Below, piece by piece: positions 22,969-33,005 of a stretch of DNA of 64,000 nt; the stretch's first letter is position 1; each line of letters starts with the position of its first letter. Source of the DNA: Favolaschia claudopus. Lineage: Eukaryota > Basidiomycota > Agaricomycetes > Agaricales > Mycenaceae. The notes beneath the pieces were generated by a model. The model did not search any database, had not been told where the DNA came from, and worked only from the letters and a program-made list of their open reading frames with translations. Location: positions 1,798,001 to 1,862,000 of the forward strand of contig JAWWNJ010000016.1 in the NCBI GenBank assembly GCA_037176885.1. The letters are read 5' to 3'. A program made the position numbers and the translations under genes.

Positions 22969-24982
22969 ATGTTCACCCTTTTACTTTTTGGATTCACTGC
23001 TTTTTTATCGACTGCCTCTGCGCACAATGTTCCTCTCCTTCAACGAACTCTAGCTGCTCACGGAGTAGCCGCTGTTTTTCCTACTGATCCTCAGTACAAC
23101 AATGTCACTCAAGCTCGTGCGTCCTGCTTATAGCTCAAGGAATATCGATTGAACGTCTAACATTGTTTCTTTGTTTTCGTAGATAATCAGCGATTCAAAG
23201 TGCTTCCCATTGCTGTCGCGTTTCCGACTTCAGTGAAGCAAGTCTCTGCCGCTGTCGTAGCTGGAGCAGCGCAAAAGCTACGTGTTGTGGCACGTAGCGG
23301 GGGTGTGAGTTTCAATTTCGATTCAGGAAGTCCCCTCTAACGACCTCGGTAGCACTCGTATATAGCGAACGGCCTGGGCGGACGCAATGGCGCTCTCGTC
23401 GTAGATCTGAGCAAGCTCAAGCAGATCACCGTCCGGCCATCTAACAACACCGCTTTGATTGAGACAGGGAATCGTCTCGGTGATGTTGCGTTGGCGCTCA
23501 ATGCACATGGGCGAGCGATGCCCCATGGAAGCTGCAGCTATGTCAGTGGATCTTTTGTTACCCATGGGATTTCTATCTCACAATTTCTCTCGTTCACCTA
23601 TTAGGTGGGTGTTGGTGGCCACACTGGTATGCGATAGAGTTGGTTCTCATCATCCTGTGTCTGAAGTCTTTCCAGGTTACGGTGGCTGGGGCTACTCCTC
23701 TCGTAACTGGGGACTTGCTCTAGACGTTATCAGGTCCGCCACTGTCGTCCTGGCCAACGGAACCATTGCCAGCGCTTCTGCCACCGTGAACCCTGACCTG
23801 TTCTGGGTGCGTCTGCCTTCCATTCCCTCCCCTACCTCCATCAACTCAAGTTCACCGAAGGCCATCCGCGGCGCCTCTCCCTCCTTCGGCATCGTCACCT
23901 CCATCGAAGTCCAAACCTTCCCCGCCCCACCCTCCGTAACCCTCTTCGAATACCTCTGGACCCTCCCCGCCCAATCCGCCTCCCACGCCCTCACATCCTT
24001 CCAAACCTTCGTCCTCACCGACATCCCCAAGGAACTCGGCGCCACTTTGCTCCTCACCGCCGGACCCACGAAGGGATCCATCAACTTTGCCTTCACCGGC
24101 GCGTGGTACGACGGCGACGCCGCGTTGCTCAACAGTACTCTCGCACCGTATTTGGAGGGCATGCCGAGCGTTGAGCCGGTGTTGTATCTGCCGGGGTCGT
24201 TCATTGATAGTGTTGCGATGTTGGCGACGCCTATGCCGCTGGATACGAGTAGTGGGCCGGATCAGCAGGATACGTTCTATGTGAAGTCGCTCATGACGCC
24301 TGATGGGGCGCCGATGTCCAATGCCTCTATCACGGCTTTCGTGAGTTACTTGGCGAATGAAGGGTTCGATTCGGATACGGTGAGACAATTCCTCCTGTTG
24401 TCGTCATCGTCTTCAGCTCTGATCATGATACTGTGGTGAATTTTCAAGAACTGGTTTGTTCTGGTGACTCCCCTTCCTTTCTTCGACAGAATTTCCGCCG
24501 ACTGATTCACGATAGGCTGAACTGTATGGAGGCAAGAACTCTGCTGTCAATGCGGTACCCCTGGATTCTACTGCATTCGCAAAACGTGACACGCTCTTCA
24601 CTTTCCGGTTCGGGGCTTCATCTCTGAGCGGCAGTCCGCCGTATCCGAACGATGGATTCAGCTTCCTCGACGGTATGGTGGGGAGTATTCTTGATAACGA
24701 ACCCGCGCATTGGGGCTTTGGGTGAGAACTCTTTGTGAAACTAATTGTTCGTCAGGCTTGTTCACTGATGTTGATCCCTGCAACAGGGCGTATTTGAATT
24801 ATCTGGACGAGAGGCTGGCAAACGGTACGCGCTTTGGTGTTTGTGCTGATTGCTGTAACTCAACTTCGTCTGTCGACTCAGGAGCGAAGCTGTATTACGG
24901 ATCGCATTACGACCGGCTGAAATCGCTCAAGGCTGCCTTCGATCCTCATGATACTTTCAATTTCCCGGTTGGAATCAGTTGA
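22969..24982 (+). CDS. Secreted FAD-linked oxidase, BBE/glucooligosaccharide-oxidase-like
   Basis: This multi-exon gene starts with a signal peptide (MFTLLLFGFTAFLSTASA). It contains the FAD-binding PCMH region (VLPIAVAFPTSVKQVSAAVV) and the two sites for bicovalent flavin attachment: His in ARSGGHSYIANGLGG and Cys in MPHGSCSYVGVGGHT. Then come GYGGWGYSSRNWGLALD, AIRGASPSFGIVTSIE and a C-terminal BBE segment ending YLDERLAN, YYGSHYDRLKSLKAAFDPHD, TFNFPVGIS. The family oxidises sugars, alcohols or alkaloids with O2, making H2O2. The covalent His and Cys favour a glucooligosaccharide-oxidase type. The splice pattern at 24380-24520 is unclear: one or two introns flank LYGGKNSAVNAVPLDSTAFA. Located between the repeat arms, about 3 kb before a peroxidase. 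Confidence 0.88.
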
Positions 24983-26055
24983 TCTTACAATTGTTTATCT
25001 TTTGTTTCGGGATATTTTACAGCCAATGCCGGGAAATTGCTTCAATGTTGATTTACTTTATCATGTTCTGGCTTAATCCGACCAGAGTGATATTATTCGA
25101 GAATAAAATGGTTTGATATTCTGGTTGAAATCGCATTCTGGGTGTTGGAGTTCCTGATCGTGAGTGGTTCTAAAGATTTTGATTTGCCAGCAATTCTCAC
25201 GCGAATGACTGCCGCTCTCATGAGGTACATAGCACGTTCTGGGCACTCTGCCGGAGGAGCATTCAGAATTTTTCGTATTTATTCAACCATTTCGGACGAA
25301 AGTCCGATAGTAGGAATGGGATCCGAAATCAAACCTGTGAGACGACATTGTGGTCAGCATCTCCCACATCTTTGCCTCGTCCACAGACGGTATACTCGAG
25401 CTCGTGCTCAGTGTTCAATAATGAGAGAAAGAGGTTGGAAAGAGGGCACCTCATTGTGATTCGCGGCCAAGCACAGGAAATCGGTTACGCGACGTTGTCC
25501 CCGGGACTCCCGCTGACTCCCGCCCATTCGCCGAGCCTCGATCCCTTCCACAGAACTGGGCGAACAGAAATGCACGCAGCTGTCGTCAAGAGGAATGCAA
25601 CCAAGCATGCTTCCCAAGTGCCTTTCTATGGCGACTTTTCCCGCATATCACGCTTAGAGCGGTAATCTTCGCAAAGATTACCCAGCGAGCTCGTTGAAGG
25701 TGAATACAATGTACGGCCAGGATTTGGAAAGCTCTGGCACAGAAAAGTCGGCGAAGACACGGTGCAAACGCGACTTTTGCTTTGACCATCGCGGAACCGC
25801 ATCATCGCGGCACGTTGTCATCACCACTCGGATCAGGGAGGCAGGGAGGGTAGCAACTCAAGATGGATCGATCACCCTATCAACCGTCTGATGGTATCTG
25901 GCGCCAAGAAACGCAATCGAAGCATGCTAACCATGTACAGTATAAAAGGACGCGAGGGTGGGTTTGTACAATTCATTCCATCCCTTTTCTTCTTCGCTCG
26001 CCTTTTTCTTCACTTCACCTTTCAACACCTTTCAACTTTTACTTTCTTCATCATC
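24983..26055. other. Intergenic region with no supported gene
   Basis: Open frames of 65-105 codons (for example 25142-25459) do not resemble proteins and lack splice logic. TATAAAAG at 25941-25948 belongs to the next gene. Confidence 0.45.
25941..25948 (+). promoter_or_regulatory. TATA box of the 26056 gene
   Basis: TATAAAAG about 110 bp upstream of the ATG. Confidence 0.5.
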
Positions 26056-26596
26056 ATGTACTTCGCGTCGATCGCAGTCACCCTTGCTCTCTCTGTCTCT
26101 GGTGTGGTTTATGGTGCGCCGACGATGGTAAGTCTTGAGCACATTTCCTTTTTTCCGGATTTGACTGATTTACCACGCGAAACAGAAACGCGACAGCACC
26201 AGCACCATCGCACCCAAGGCCTGCACGGGCCTCAACGGCACTGGGACCTGCGTGGACCTCAACTTCTCCCCGACCGACTCGAACGGCGTCAGGAAGGACA
26301 AGAACCGTGCGGAATGCACGAACGTCTCCGACCCCAAGTCGATGGTTTTGGATGAGGCGGACGTTTGCAATACCTTCCCGTGCGTGCCCTACTATCCATT
26401 CCTATCTCTTCGGTCTGATTCAGAGATTTTTGCATCATTCAGATTCGCTGACTGCGACTTCATCAACGGCGACGACGTCCGCGTCGTCTCGGAGTTCTTC
26501 ATCTCCACCCAAGGCGACCTCACGAGCGCGGGACCCATCAAGAGTATTTCGTGCACTCGTGTCGATGGGCTTGTCGATGGATTGTTCCCTCAGTAA
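26056..26596 (+). CDS. Small secreted cysteine-containing protein, 139 aa
   Basis: Three exons (26056-26127, 26186-26379, 26443-26596) with 58 and 63 bp introns give 139 aa. The signal peptide (MYFASIAVTLALSVSGVVYG) is followed at residues 25-26 by KR, a possible KEX2-type processing site. The mature part has six Cys (KACTG, GTCVDLNF, AECTN, DVCNT, ADCDF, ISCTRV) and one NGT glycosylation site. The domain is not one I recognise. It is unrelated in sequence to the small secreted pair in the repeat arms. Confidence 0.82.
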
Positions 26597-27812
26597 GGGC
26601 CGACGATCGACGGTATGATGAGAAAGGATTACTTTTTATTGTGCGGGAGTTGGAAAGATGGATGGAGGAATCTGTAGCATTGGCCGTGCCATGCTTAGGG
26701 ATGGGATCATTCATTCAATCGAGGCTTGCCAATGTAGTATTCCGATTAATGAATTACATATATAAAATTCGCGTGGAAACAGAAAAAAATGGATCTCCTA
26801 TTCGCGATCTGTCACGTCACGTGGTGTGACGCATGCGTGTCAGTTTTCTTCTTTCCAGAATCCAAGTTTCTTCCGTTCGTCACCTCGCATGACAATAGAT
26901 CGACGCGTCGCCAGGCTTCAGTAGCTTCAAGCTATGTCCAGCTAGCATTACGAAATCAGCCTCTGGGAGGCATAGGGAAAAAAACAAAAACATATGCAGT
27001 CGTTTGCCATTGGCATTGGTCGTTTGGCCAAAGGTCACTCTGATTTCTTTTGTTTAATTTATAGAGTGGGCCGTTGGCGCTTTTCGATTAAACATAAGCC
27101 GCCTCCCGAAACGCGACGACCCAATATTCAATCTCAACATCGTTGACGGGGCTTCAAGCTTGGTTCGTTACGCCGCGCTTGTCGAGTTCGGGCTTCTCGC
27201 AGCGCCCAAGACGTACGTGGCTACGATCCGGAATGTCGGAGATGTAAATAATCGTGATTCGTCGTTTTAAATGGCGGAGAACTTTAAGTGAACACGCTGG
27301 GCCAACGCTTGGCGAACCGCGATCAGTGTTGTCACTGTCACATTGTCGGCTTTCTTCTTCGGACCCCCACCATGATCGTCGTGGAGGCCTGAGGATTTGC
27401 GTCAACTCCCGTGTTTTACCCTGAATTGAAGCTCCAAAGATGACCTTCGGCGAATGCTAGCGGTCGGCCTCGGTGCGCATCAGCAATCGCAACAGGGCGT
27501 GGCTCGTGGACCGATTTCCGCGGTATGTAGGATTTGAATGCGGGTAAGACATCTTATACACATCCACAAGAGAGGACTGAATTAAACAGAACCTCAGACC
27601 AACTGCTGCGCCGCGTAGCCAACAACACAACCCATTCGAGGCAATTCATCTCTGACCAGGCTCCGAGCACTTTCCAAGCCCTTTCGCGGCCATTTCCCGC
27701 CGTCGTTCCAAGTTTCCCTTGATACATAAAAGGCTGCGAGAAGACTCTCGACCTCATCATTATTTCGCGGGATTCAACTTCCCTCTCTTTGTTTTCTTTT
27801 CTTTGAATTTTG
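26597..27812. other. Intergenic region upstream of the peroxidase
   Basis: No supported gene. The last 100 bp before the start are pyrimidine-rich (TTCCCTCTCTTTGTTTTC), as expected of a fungal 5' leader. Confidence 0.45.
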
Positions 27813-30034
27813 ATGTTAACCCTCGTGCTTGCCTTTGCAGCAGCCACCGCGGTATCGACGGTGACGGCGTATACCTGGCCCTCGCCCCAACTCGACGCCC
27901 TCGAAGCGGCGCGGTTCGACGCGCATACCGGAGTCCTGCTCGCTGGCGTCCAACCTTGCGATGGTTTCGGTGGTTTGCCGAATACTGGAAGGTCGAATGC
28001 GGCTGATTGGGTTCGAACGGTGCGGCCCTTCAAGAACTGCCAGTACCAGTAAATCTGATGCTGTTCAATTTCTACAGGCGTACCATGACATGGCGACGCA
28101 CAACATTGCGGACGGTACTGGAGGCCTGGATGGCTCTATCCGGTTCGAAGAAGAACGGCTTCGTCCAGAGGTACGTTCTCACTCACTTGATTGCCCTTGG
28201 TCCTCTTGCTCTCCGTTCCATGATTCTTCGCGATTTTGATTCTCTGCTCAGAACCCTGGTGACGGATTCAACAATACTTTGGCGTTCCTCTCGGCTACGT
28301 CAAACCGCTATATCTCAAGTACGCGACGAACTCTCATTACCGCCGCAGCCAGAATACTCATATTCATGGGGACTTAGTTGCCGACTCCCTCGCCCTCGCC
28401 GCCGTAATTGCTATCGAAACCTGGTAAGCGAATTTCTATTCCTATGTCTTTTGCATTCCTCGTGGCTCATCCATCCATATAGCGGCGGCCCTGAGATCCC
28501 CTTTCGCGGCAACCGCATTGATGCAACCTCGCCCAATTCTCCCGGCGTGCCTGAGCCGCAGCAAGACATTGACTCGCACATCGGCGCGTTTGCGAGGCAG
28601 GGATTCAATAAAGAGGAGATGATTGGCTTGGTCGCGTGTGGGTGCGTGATAATCCGCTCTTGCTTTTACTTTGGTTGACTGCCCGTTCGATAGCCATACC
28701 TTTGGTGGGGTGGAACACCAGACATTTCCTCAGATCGTTCCAGAGATGCATGACCCGAAGAATAAACAGGTGTGTCTCCTCTCCTTCTCATCAGCCATAG
28801 CTGGCTCTAATCAAAGGTTCCTCTTCTCAGAGCGTGCAGCCGTTCGATTCTACCTTCGTTACTTTTGATAATAATGTGTGAGTCCTACACATATGACATA
28901 CTACCTCCACGGAACTCACCGTGTTGCATTCAAAGTGCAACCGAATACATGTCCGACACCACGCAAAACCCTCTTGTCGTTGCGTTGAACGACACTTTCA
29001 ACTCGGATAAACGGATTTTCGGAAGCGATGGGAATGTTACTATGAAATCGTGGGTTTTGCTTTTGCTTTTCCTTTGCCCTCCCTTTTTTTGTTGCTCATG
29101 TGGTACGCGGGTAGATTCGCGGACTCGCCCTCTCATTTCTCTTCGACCTGTGCGAGCCTGATCGCCCGCATGATCGACACGGTTCCGAAAGGCGTGCAGC
29201 TCACGGACGTGTTGGAGCCTCTCCCTATCAAGCCTGCCGATGTCGAGCTGCAGTATGATGCTTCGAGGATCAAGTTGTCGGGCAACGTACGAGTGAGTGT
29301 GCCATGTATTCATCTCGTCGATGTAGCCATCCAATACCTCCGACGCAGCTCTGGAACACACCCGAAGACGACTCTCGCTCCGTTCGTCTCCTCTATACCG
29401 ACCACCTCGGCGGAACGGGTAACCTCTCGCTCGTCTTCACCGGCACTTTCGACTCCGTCGGGACCAAGTACACCTCGGCTTGGTATGCCTTCGCCCCGAT
29501 CACTCAAGACAACCCCTTCGCTAGGGTCGATATCGACCCCAAGAGCGGGATAAAGTCGATGAGCTTCATTGTGAATGGGAAGTTGGAGGATCAAGGCGGG
29601 GTGGGGTTCGCGGTAGAGGATCGGGTGATGCGTTCCACGAGCTCGTGCCGGGTTGGGGGTAATATATCTAGAATCGATGTTGCGGTGTGTTTTCCTTCCT
29701 TCTTCAACCTCTTTCCGAGTCTCTTCCCGAGCAATCACTTACTGACACTCTTCCTCCATAGGTACGCACGGACGCCTCCCCCCTACGCGTCTACGTAGAA
29801 GAGCTTAGATTCGTCTTCCCCCATGCTCCTACAATCGTGGAGCACGATGTTCCCCGCCCCTCTGGCTCTCAGGATCAGCCTTACACCATCTGGAGTCTCA
29901 ACCTGGCTGTCCCGGTCGAGATAGGTCTGATGATGTACCATATTGGGGCAGAATTTGCTGGGGGAGTCAAGTACTCGACGACGAGCAGGTACTCAGCTTG
30001 GGCTTCCGGGCCGATTTGTGCGGACTCCCAGTAA
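27813..30034 (+). CDS. Secreted heme peroxidase (plant/fungal peroxidase superfamily)
   Basis: The multi-exon gene starts at ATG 27813 with a signal peptide (MLTLVLAFAAATAVSTVTA). The distal heme motif spans the first splice: the exon ending DWVRT joins AYHDMATHNIADGTGGLDGS, placing Arg and His four residues apart as in ligninolytic peroxidases. The proximal His lies in GLVACGHTFGG. Substrate-side motifs include CGGPEIPFRGNRIDA and GVPEPQQDIDSHIGAF. After the peroxidase domain (to about residue 330) a beta-rich extension continues to the end (YASTTSRY-type tail, ending ICADSQ); it is longer than class II peroxidases. The enzyme would use H2O2 outside the cell. Substrate class is uncertain; Mn-binding residues could not be checked. 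Confidence 0.85.
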
Positions 30035-30857
30035 GAGACAGTTGCAGTTGCAATCACCGGACGAATTCAAAGGACATAGCATTTCTTTTCCTTTGATTAT
30101 TTTCTGGGGGTAGTTTTTTTGGGTTCTAAGTAGATCTTGTTTCAAACTGCTACATAATCCCACCGTTGTGAAGTTGTTGGAAAATACCCCAGAATTGATT
30201 GAACATGGTGAATTGGCTTGTGCAAGGACGCCTCGGGTGGCGTGGAGCAAGGTAAAAGAGGGGAAACACAAGTGATACAAAAATCAGAAACTATAGTTCG
30301 AAAATAAACGGTGAATCAGTTTCTTGACAGGTGAGGTTGAAGGAATATCGGATGACTTGGAAAAGCACTGCCGACAGTGAGGTATACTTAAATTTGAGGG
30401 TATCCGAGCATGAGAACATGAAAGCTACTCCCGCTTTACAGCCAGACGAATGAGAGGACGAGATGCTACTTGTGGCTTGAATACCGAGAGGCTGTTAGAG
30501 CGGGAATGGTGGTTGCTATTTATTACTACCCTGGTTTGTTTTTGGATTGAGAGCCTGAGGCTTGGAGGGTCCGCTCGACGCCGGTGGTGAGTGAGCTGAA
30601 TATGGTGACTTACTAGAGTAGTGAGATGAATATGCGCGGAACGAACAATCAATATGGGATAACGTTACAAATTACAAGCATCCTCATACAGCACTGAATC
30701 CAGCATCTGGATCTCTCGGGGTGCCGTTGAAAGCATGCCACCATGAAAACTCTGCGGAGATCCGTTAGCGAAATGTATGTCTATGACCCATGAGGGGACT
30801 GGATTGAAGGATGAATACTGGTACTTACGTTGTGAGTTCGTCTTTACCTCACCTCCA

Positions 30858-31178
30858 TCTTCCTCTGCCGCCGAGCCCGACGTCTTCGTGCCCTATGCAT
30901 GTGCGTCTGGTATGCGGTGATCCGTCAGTACGTTCACGTTTTCAGCCCTAAACTCGAGTTCGGGAGATCTAGAGGGACGCAGCGGGATACTTACATCGTA
31001 CTGCGGTGCCATGATTGTTGTGTTTTTGACATTAGAATGAGAGTAGACGAAAAGGAATGGATGCCGCCAGAATCTCACTGCGAAGGTTGAGTGGAATGAA
31101 ATAATGTGGAACATGAAAGTAAGTAGGAATCTCTGCCGAAGCCCCGTCGCAGAAAAATACGCACCGTCTTTTATTTCT
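30858..31178 (-). pseudogene. Decayed mirror copy of the 58-aa small gene
   Basis: The reverse strand repeats the exon encoding HPFLFV, NVKNT and APQYDVSIPLRPSR. The ATG is replaced by AAG-type sequence, and the acceptors equivalent to those at 19643 and 19837 read CAC and CAT in place of CAG, so it cannot be spliced in the same way. The GTAAGT donor after PQYD is still there. Confidence 0.4.
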
Positions 31179-31266
31179 GGACCTCTTTAGAAGTACGACT
31201 ATTACCCGAGTACGTCGGTGAACAGAAGAAATCGGTGGGTGCATGGTAGCCGGCCTCTCTGCAGCG

Positions 31267-31274
31267 TATAAAAG
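31267..31274 (+). promoter_or_regulatory. TATA box of the right-arm secreted protein
   Basis: TATAAAAG about 53 bp upstream of the ATG, as in the left-arm copy. Confidence 0.6.
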
Positions 31275-31326
31275 TAGGCTCGAACAGCAAGGAAAAGTCA
31301 GAGCCTACCAGTTCTACTCAGTTCAG

Positions 31327-31697
31327 ATGCGCTTCACCTTCACCTCTGCCTTCGTCGCTGCGATCGCCTTGGCGCTCCACGCCAACGCCCAGAGCATCAT
31401 CGGCTTCAGCGGTGACTCCTGCAATGGAAGTCAGGGCGACTCTGTCGCTTGCAACGGTGCTTGCATCGATTTCAGTGGAAGACACTCGTTCGAGGTTTGC
31501 TTGTGGCGCTGAAATACTCTGAGTGATGCTTAATATATATTATCATTCACCTTTAGGTCTTTGGTTCCGCCGCCAACGTCGTCCTGTTCGCGGGCGGCGG
31601 CTGCAGCGGAGAGTCCTTCAACTTCGGGACCGAGCAGCCCAACAACTGCATCAATGTCAACACTGGAACCGCTATCAATTCGTTCCAGTGCACCTAA
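31327..31697 (+). CDS. Small cysteine-rich secreted protein, right-arm copy, 102 aa
   Basis: Exons 31327-31494 and 31557-31697 flank a 62-bp phase-0 intron. The 102-aa product has the same signal peptide (one Leu-to-Phe change) and the same six Cys as the left-arm copy. Observed differences are Leu9Phe, Lys24Asn, Gly34Ser and one Ser-to-Ala in exon 2 (LFAGGGCSG). The intron and flanks differ much more than the exons. Stop is TAA here, TGA in the left copy. Function unknown; predicted extracellular. Confidence 0.85.
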
Positions 31698-31945
31698 GCT
31701 CAAGCGGTGAGACTCCCGTGTTGGCATTCCGTGACTTGGCTTACGGATTCCCAAATAGTCACGGCCGTAAGAGATCCATAGGTGTCAAAGGGTGTACTTG
31801 TACCAGTGTTGTGTTGTTAAACGGTCTTCTTGGAATGGATTGGTGTTATTGTGGATGAATTTGTCATCTAAGAGTAGCCACCGGTGCACCATGCTTTTGT
31901 CTCGCTAAAGTTTTGAGAAGATCGTAGCTGTAAAGAAAGATTTGG

Positions 31946-33005
31946 GGAGGGACGGCCATTACGAGGAGTCAGAGGAGTAGATACAGTACCGTGACGCCCG
32001 AAGACTCGGAGAACCTAGGAATCAGAGGTCCCTCCAGAGTCGCTGAGCGGCGAGACGGAAGTTTAAATTCAGCATGTAGCATACAAACGTTGAATTGCAA
32101 GAACCTAGGCGATTGGCGACCGACAAAACACAAATCCAACACAAATCCGACTCGAATGGCTCAACAAGCTGATGGTGGCAACAGGCAAGAATCGAAGTTT
32201 GCCGGAGCCGACCATCTTGACTCCGAGCCGATGCCGAATCGGATATTCGGCCGAAATCTTTCCTTTCTGCCGACCGCATCCAACACGCAATGCTCATGGG
32301 CCATTCATCGTCTAGCCGTGGCCTCAGGCCTCCGGAGCTGCACCAACATACTCCAGCGGTGGCGTTTTGCCTACCCTCGGGCGATCGTTTCATGCTATCA
32401 GTGAAATCTTGAATAAAAACGCGGCAACATCAAGGCAGCATTTGATTCTCCAATTTTTGTCAGGGTGATTCAAGTTGGTCCAAAGTTGCCATTGGGCAGT
32501 GGCAGATTGAATACACCGAATGATCAAGCCTGCGTATTTGAGGGGACTCATCATTGAGGGAATTCTGCGATTTGAATAGGCTGTTGCGACGGTGCGTTCT
32601 TCAATCAATCCCAGCTGGAACCCTCATTCTGACAGAGCTCCACCGCGTTCCGGTTCCAAACAGCTATCTCGTTCATCGGCATTTAGTTTCTGCGTTTGCT
32701 TTTCAGCTTGTTGCACCCAGGTTATGCCGCATCACCGAATGATGCGACCCTAAGCGATGTCCTCACTCTTGGCTTTCACGAGTCACACCGACACGTCGGT
32801 GGCCACGACGCCCACTCTGCCGCAGTCCGCCTGTCCGGCGTCTACACCTCGGAAGCGATGAATTCAAATCGAAGCCCACCCTAGTCATCCACCATACAGC
32901 TTTCATCCGAAAGGGGGCACTTTGACGCTCATTAATTGACACGACCCCCTCTGCGCTTTTCTCATTTAAACGCGATGGGAAAGAGGGCTACGCTATCATC
33001 CCACT
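31946..33005. other. Intergenic region between the repeat arm and the ATPase
   Basis: No supported gene; the frames present (for example 31991-32404) are not protein-like. The final ~80 bp before 33006 probably form the ATPase promoter. Confidence 0.45.

Larger units (their letters stand above)
30220..31945. repeat. Right arm of the large inverted repeat
   Basis: This is the mirror of 18655-20480, starting 190 bp after the peroxidase stop codon. It contains a decayed copy of the small three-exon gene and an intact copy of the cysteine-rich secreted gene. Confidence 0.8.

Noticed and set aside
23692..24388. Long reverse frames within the oxidase gene
   Set aside because: Shadows of the GC-biased forward exon; composition is repetitive and no domain is recognisable.
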